From positions 1 to 8,576 of the forward strand of contig CACYKX010000145.1 in the NCBI GenBank assembly GCA_902775075.1: DNA of 8,576 bases, read 5' to 3'. The notes under the pieces were generated by a model. The model was not told the DNA's origin, did no database searches, and saw nothing but the letters and a program-made list of their open reading frames with translations. This DNA comes from an uncultured Prevotellaceae bacterium (GTDB lineage: Bacteria; Bacteroidota; Bacteroidia; Bacteroidales; Bacteroidaceae). The position numbers and the translations under genes are program-made. Numbering within the stretch: the first letter of the stretch is position 1; each line of letters opens with the position of its first letter. Shown piece after piece: positions 5,807-8,576 of the stretch.

Positions 5807-7060
5807 ATGAAGAAATGGATGGTATCGTGTCTGCTTTTGACTTTGTCTATCATGTCACAGGCACAAAATAATGAGATCATGTGTAATCGCATACGGTCGC
5901 TACAGGTGGTTGCGGGAGAGAATTGGCAAGACCCTCCAATCATCTCGCTCGAAGAGGCTAAACGAATGGGAACCGGTAGGACGATACGCATATCTTTTGA
6001 TGATATGACCCATGAATATCATCGTTATGTGTATCGCATCATACATTGTGATGCAGATTGGAAAGAGTCGAGTTCGCTCTTCGCTTCAGACTATATCGAG
6101 GGGTTTAATGATGCTGTGACCATCGAGGACGGTATTACGGAATCAGTAAACACGAATACGCTCTATACGCATTATGGATTTCAGATTCCGAACGAGCGAT
6201 GTGCTTTGAAGATGAGTGGTAACTATCGGGTGATGGTATTCGACGAAAATGATGAAAATTCTCCGATCTTTTCAGCTTGTTTTATGGTCGTAGACCCGCG
6301 GATGGCTACTACCATGCGTATGACGACAAATACGGACGTGGACGTGAACGACCGACATCAACAGGTGGAGATGAACCTGAACTATGGGAATGTGAACGTG
6401 ACAGATTGGCATTCACAGATCAAAACTGTAGTTTTACAAAATTTGCGCTATGATAACGCAGTGGTAAATGCGGAACCTGCTTATATCACAAGTAAGGGAT
6501 TAACGTGGAGCCATAACCGCAAGCTGATTTTCGACGGCGGAAATGAATATCGTAAGTTTGAGATGCTCGATGAATCGACTGTCGGTCTAGGCATCAGCGA
6601 GATGGATTGGAACAAAGAACATTATCATGCTTATCTTTGGCCTGCAGAGATGCGATCAAGTTATGTGTATGAAGAAAGTGGGAATGGGGCCTTCTTGCTT
6701 CGTAATCGGGACAACAAGGAGGCTGAATATACGTCGGAATACGTATGGGTACATTTCACTTTACCGAGTGACAGATTGCCCGGGGATGTGTATGTCAATG
6801 GACGATGGACGAACGACCGGTTCTTGCCACAATATCGCATGGCGTATGATGAGACGAAGCATCGCTACGAAACTACGATTCCACTAAAACTGGGATATTA
6901 TAGTTATCAATATATACAAGTGTTGGGCGATGGACGTACGACACTTATCCCAACAGAGGGCAACTTCTATCAAACTCGAAATCGATACACGTTCTTGGTC
7001 TATTATCGCCCAATTGGAGCCCGTACCGATTATCTTATGGGATATGCCGATCTGAAATAA
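5807..7060 (+). CDS. exported DUF5103 / type IX secretion plug-like protein
   Basis: This 417-residue exported protein matches the DUF5103 family, now named after the plug subunit that closes the SprA translocon of the type IX secretion system. The hallmark stretch is YRIIHCDADWKES (76-88), followed by SDYIEGFNDA (94-103). The rest is beta-rich, with aromatic-rich blocks near the C-terminus. The start at 5807 gives a clean signal peptide (MKKW..., SQA before Q20). An in-frame ATG at 5789 would only add six polar residues, and longer upstream forms overlap the M64 gene. It is the last gene of the export unit. Family members also occur in gut Bacteroidetes that lack a known type IX system, so a secretion role here is inference. 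Confidence 0.85.
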   Translation: MKKWMVSCLLLTLSIMSQAQNNEIMCNRIRSLQVVAGENWQDPPIISLEEAKRMGTGRTIRISFDDMTHEYHRYVYRIIHCDADWKESSSLFASDYIEGFNDAVTIEDGITESVNTNTLYTHYGFQIPNERCALKMSGNYRVMVFDENDENSPIFSACFMVVDPRMATTMRMTTNTDVDVNDRHQQVEMNLNYGNVNVTDWHSQIKTVVLQNLRYDNAVVNAEPAYITSKGLTWSHNRKLIFDGGNEYRKFEMLDESTVGLGISEMDWNKEHYHAYLWPAEMRSSYVYEESGNGAFLLRNRDNKEAEYTSEYVWVHFTLPSDRLPGDVYVNGRWTNDRFLPQYRMAYDETKHRYETTIPLKLGYYSYQYIQVLGDGRTTLIPTEGNFYQTRNRYTFLVYYRPIGARTDYLMGYADLK

Positions 7061-7112
7061 TCTTTCTGATATTTTATTTCTGCTTTTTCATAAATTATCC
7101 ATATCATTTTAT

Positions 7113-7120
7113 TATCTTTG
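7113..7120 (+). promoter_or_regulatory. -7 box of greA
   Basis: TATCTTTG is an exact TAnnTTTG match 26 nt before the greA ATG, followed by the frequent GCAGA start context. The -33 region is only a T-run (7084-7088). It suggests that greA is transcribed separately from the export unit, although no terminator is visible between them. Confidence 0.65.
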
Positions 7121-7146
7121 CAGACAGAAATTAGAAACAACGCATT

Positions 7147-7617
7147 ATGAGTATAGAATATATGTCTCAAGAAGGCTATGATAAACTCGTAGCCGAACTC
7201 CATCATATGGAGACTGTGGAATTGGCACAAGTGAAGGATGCTATTGCTGAAGCTCGCGACAAGGGTGACTTGAGCGAAAATTTTGAATATCATGCCGCCA
7301 AGCGTGAACAGAGTAAGTTGCTCGGTCGAATCAGTTTTAAGCAGAAGGTTCTTGCTAACGCTCGTGTCATCGACATGTCGCATATCGCTAATGGTACAAT
7401 CCAGTTACTTTGTCATGTGGGACTTACGAACCTTACTCGTAATATGCAGGTGAACTATATGATCGTTAATCCGCATGAGGCTAATGTACGCGAGGGAAAG
7501 ATTTCTATCAAATCACCTATAGCACAAGCATTATTAAATAAAAAGGTGGGCGATGAGGTGGAAGTGAAAGTTCCGGCCGGTCTGCTAAAATTCCGTGTTG
7601 ACAGTATAGAATACTAA
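7147..7617 (+). CDS. greA: transcription elongation factor GreA
   Basis: This 156-residue protein is GreA, which binds the RNA polymerase secondary channel and stimulates cleavage of backtracked RNA. The N-terminal coiled coil (about 5-75) carries the tip motif GDLSENFEYHAAK (40-52) with catalytic acids D41 and E44. The C-terminal FKBP-like domain includes ISIKSPIAQALLNKKVGDEVEV (119-140) as a variant of the usual SP-x-G-x-ALLGK-x-GD block. Length is normal. A structured terminator-like element follows 16 nt after the stop. Confidence 0.97.
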   Translation: MSIEYMSQEGYDKLVAELHHMETVELAQVKDAIAEARDKGDLSENFEYHAAKREQSKLLGRISFKQKVLANARVIDMSHIANGTIQLLCHVGLTNLTRNMQVNYMIVNPHEANVREGKISIKSPIAQALLNKKVGDEVEVKVPAGLLKFRVDSIEY

Positions 7618-7633
7618 ATCTTTCATAATTTAT

Positions 7634-7723
7634 AAAGAGGGACATCTAAATCTGATGTGCCCTTGAAAGTTAGACAAAAACTTTCGGGGCTCAGATCAAA
7701 ATCTATAGGTGTTCCTCTTTTTT
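7634..7723 (+). terminator. very long structured hairpin ending in U-run (greA terminator or small RNA)
   Basis: Three nested helices can be drawn. The outer one is 7634-7648 with 7706-7720 (15 bp, two G-U). The middle one is ATCTGA 7650-7655 with TCAGAT 7691-7696. The inner one is GCCCT 7659-7663 with GGGGC 7686-7690, then GAAAGTT 7665-7671 with AACTTTC 7679-7685. That is about 33 pairs, ending in six T (7718-7723). It lies 16 nt after greA, so it should terminate greA transcripts. It is far larger than a normal terminator, so it may instead be a processed 3' RNA or a palindromic repeat. Confidence 0.7.
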
Positions 7724-7768
7724 AGTTCATCTCAAAGACGCATTCCATCATTTTCTGATATTTGCACA

Positions 7769-7788
7769 CAAAAATATGTATATTTTTG
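7769..7788. promoter_or_regulatory. AT-rich palindrome with -7-like boxes on both strands
   Basis: CAAAAATAT (7769-7777) and ATATTTTTG (7780-7788) are perfect reverse complements around a GT centre. Each arm reads TATTTTTG outward, a TAnnTTTG match on its own strand. It could be an operator, a divergent weak promoter or chance in AT-rich sequence. Confidence 0.3.
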
Positions 7789-7879
7789 GCAAAAGTATGT
7801 AACAACTAACAAATTTCAATAATAATAGGATATATTTCTGACAAAATGTTAGAAAATTCGCTATTTTTTAAGAAATATT

Positions 7880-7910
7880 TTTGTTGTTTCAAATTTTATT
7901 TATATCTTTG
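7880..7910 (+). promoter_or_regulatory. consensus Bacteroidetes promoter
   Basis: The -33 TTTG (7880-7883) is separated by exactly 19 bp from the -7 TATCTTTG (7903-7910), the best promoter in the window. Transcription should begin near 7915-7917, some 150 nt before the next protein start, so it drives either a small RNA or a long leader. Confidence 0.75.
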
Positions 7911-7916
7911 CATTAG

Positions 7917-7992
7917 CAAAAAAAAGAAAATTTTTTTCTCGTACATAATGTTTGGTGGAGTTGCGTCGTGAGACGTGACCCCATATTTTTAT
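7917..7992 (+). ncRNA. candidate small RNA or leader attenuator
   Basis: Just after the consensus promoter, bases 7957-7967 and 7972-7982 form an 11-bp stem with one A-C mismatch and two G-U pairs, capped by the GNRA tetraloop GTGA (7968-7971). T7956/A7983 and a wobble extend it outward. It is followed by ATATTTTTATATA, a U-rich tail. Promoter plus hairpin plus U-tail would yield an RNA of about 75 nt. It could equally be an attenuator in the leader of the gene at 8066. I do not recognise it as a known RNA family. Ends are approximate. Confidence 0.45.
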
Positions 7993-8049
7993 ATAGATAC
8001 CAAAAGTACAAAAAGTATTAATACTATATCATATTTTAAAAACTTTTAT

Positions 8050-8057
8050 TACCTTTG
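8050..8057 (+). promoter_or_regulatory. -7 box directly before the Cys/His-rich gene
   Basis: TACCTTTG fits TAnnTTTG and ends only 8 nt before the ATG at 8066. The predicted transcript would have a leader of about 5 nt, nearly leaderless. The -33 position is A/T-rich without a clear TTTG. Confidence 0.55.
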
Positions 8058-8065
8058 CGGCAAAG

Positions 8066-8422
8066 ATGAAAGATTTGCAACATAAGAGAACTTTTGCAGC
8101 ATGGATATTGACTTTGGTATTCGTGCCAATGCTCCTATTATCAGGCTTTCATCATCACGAACGTCGTGTAGAAAATCATATCGCATGTTCGGCCTGTGCC
8201 CATCATGTACATCATGACGGACATTTGACGCAACAAGCGAGTAGCATCGACCATTGTATTCTCTGCCAATTATTATCTACACCTTATATTATATATAGTA
8301 CAACTTCTGTATGTGTATGTCTCTCTCTCTTACTGTTGTTGACCTACGGAGACAGAAGTTCGCTATTTGCCGCCTTCCACGGCACAAAATCATGTAGAGC
8401 GCCCCCTTTTTACTTATCTTAA
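8066..8422 (+). CDS. small Cys/His-rich membrane-associated protein, function unknown
   Basis: This protein of 118 residues has an N-terminal hydrophobic segment (about 12-27) and a second one (about 73-94). Between them lies a loop dense in possible metal ligands: HHH (29-31), CSAC (41-44), HHVHHDGH (46-53) and DHCILC (62-67). It ends with an RAPP motif (111-114). This layout (hydrophobic start, CxxC, His cluster, DHCxxC, second hydrophobic segment, R-x-P-P end) recalls DUF2946-like proteins found next to metal-related TonB receptors, but I cannot assign it to that family firmly. The loop would lie outside the cytoplasm if the first segment is a signal or anchor. A predicted exported protein follows after 83 nt, and the two may act together in metal uptake or sensing. 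That role is inference. Confidence 0.7.
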   Translation: MKDLQHKRTFAAWILTLVFVPMLLLSGFHHHERRVENHIACSACAHHVHHDGHLTQQASSIDHCILCQLLSTPYIIYSTTSVCVCLSLLLLLTYGDRSSLFAAFHGTKSCRAPPFYLS

Positions 8423-8495
8423 TGGCAACAAATGGAGACTGATAGGGATTATTGGCTTCCGACGAATTCAATTTTAAAGTAAAAAGATAAGTAAA
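8409..8495 (+). promoter_or_regulatory. 12-bp inverted repeat linking two adjacent genes
   Basis: TTTACTTATCTT (8409-8420) covers the last codons and the stop of the Cys/His-rich gene. It is perfectly complementary to AAGATAAGTAAA (8484-8495), which ends 10 nt before the next ATG. An alternative 10-bp register pairs 8406-8415 with 8477-8486. In mRNA this could mask the downstream initiation region until the upstream gene is translated. Confidence 0.4.
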
Positions 8496-8505
8496 TCAAC
8501 AGATA

Positions 8506-8576
8506 ATGAAAAAAATATTTTCAATGCTGATGATGTGGCTTTGTGTAGCTGCATGGGCATTGGCTATGGAGCCTAT
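8506..8576 (+). CDS. 5' end of an exported protein (cut by window end)
   Basis: Only 23 codons are present. They read as a signal peptide: MKK, a hydrophobic core with Met/Leu/Trp, then a WALA site before MEP. The mature part is missing, so no family can be assigned. A TonB-dependent receptor is possible given the Cys/His-rich neighbour upstream, but this is a guess. No Shine-Dalgarno sequence is seen, and the start region may be controlled by the inverted repeat before it. Confidence 0.6.
   Translation, partial: MKKIFSMLMMWLCVAAWALAMEP

Larger units (their letters stand above)
7618..8065. other. gene-free, structure-rich intergenic region
   Basis: No protein gene is apparent in these 448 AT-rich bases. 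They hold, in order, a large hairpin ending in a U-run, an AT-rich palindrome, a consensus promoter, a GNRA-capped hairpin with a U-rich tail and a second promoter immediately before the next gene. Stretches 7790-7877 and 7991-8045 show nothing I can name. Confidence 0.8.

Noticed and set aside
7030..7383. 117-codon minus-strand frame over the greA start
   Set aside because: It is antisense to the greA promoter and coding sequence, and its product resembles no protein.
8302..8360. AACTTCTGT/ACAGAAGTT 9-bp inverted repeat inside the Cys/His-rich gene
   Set aside because: The 41-nt loop and coding context make chance likely.

Overview
The window reads as a chromosomal segment of a Bacteroidales bacterium, most likely Prevotella or a close relative. 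The support is: promoter-like TAnnTTTG (-7) boxes in front of several genes; few Shine-Dalgarno sequences; secreted proteins whose predicted mature N-terminus is Gln; and families characteristic of the phylum (M64 peptidase with its own N-terminal domain, DUF5103/T9SS plug-like protein, glucosaminidase-LysM protein). No transposase, integrase, phage gene, CRISPR array, tRNA or rRNA is visible.

Layout: 1-849 is a long intergenic region with no convincing gene. It holds a ~200-bp AT-rich element bounded by 22-bp inverted repeats, a perfect 43-bp tandem duplication, a possible promoter and a cluster of ATGGCA motifs. It leads to a small heat-shock protein gene (850-1287) with an unusually strong Shine-Dalgarno sequence and an intrinsic terminator. 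A two-gene unit follows: a COG0523/CobW-type metal-linked GTPase (1417-2556) and a YfcE-type phosphodiesterase (2567-3103). It converges on, and overlaps by 15 bp, a short divergent FolK-like gene on the minus strand (3089-3472). A divergent promoter region (3473-3570) then starts a three-gene envelope unit: N-acetylglucosaminidase with two LysM repeats (3571-4485), M64 metallopeptidase (4525-5772) and a DUF5103/T9SS plug-like protein (5807-7060). All three are predicted to be exported. greA (7147-7617) follows with its own promoter.

The 448 bases after greA are the part of the window richest in unexplained structure. They hold a ~90-nt hairpin of about 33 base pairs ending in a U-run, with a competing alternative fold; an AT-rich palindrome; a textbook Bacteroidetes promoter (TTTG-N19-TATCTTTG); and, just after it, a GNRA-capped hairpin followed by U-rich sequence, so a small RNA of roughly 75 nt is plausible. 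A Cys/His-rich small membrane protein (8066-8422) follows with a near-leaderless promoter. The window ends in the signal peptide of another exported protein (from 8506). A 12-bp inverted repeat linking these last two genes suggests translational coupling.

Most genes are recognisable housekeeping or envelope functions. I see no clear new multi-protein system. The best leads are the RNA-like structures between greA and the Cys/His-rich gene, and the export unit.
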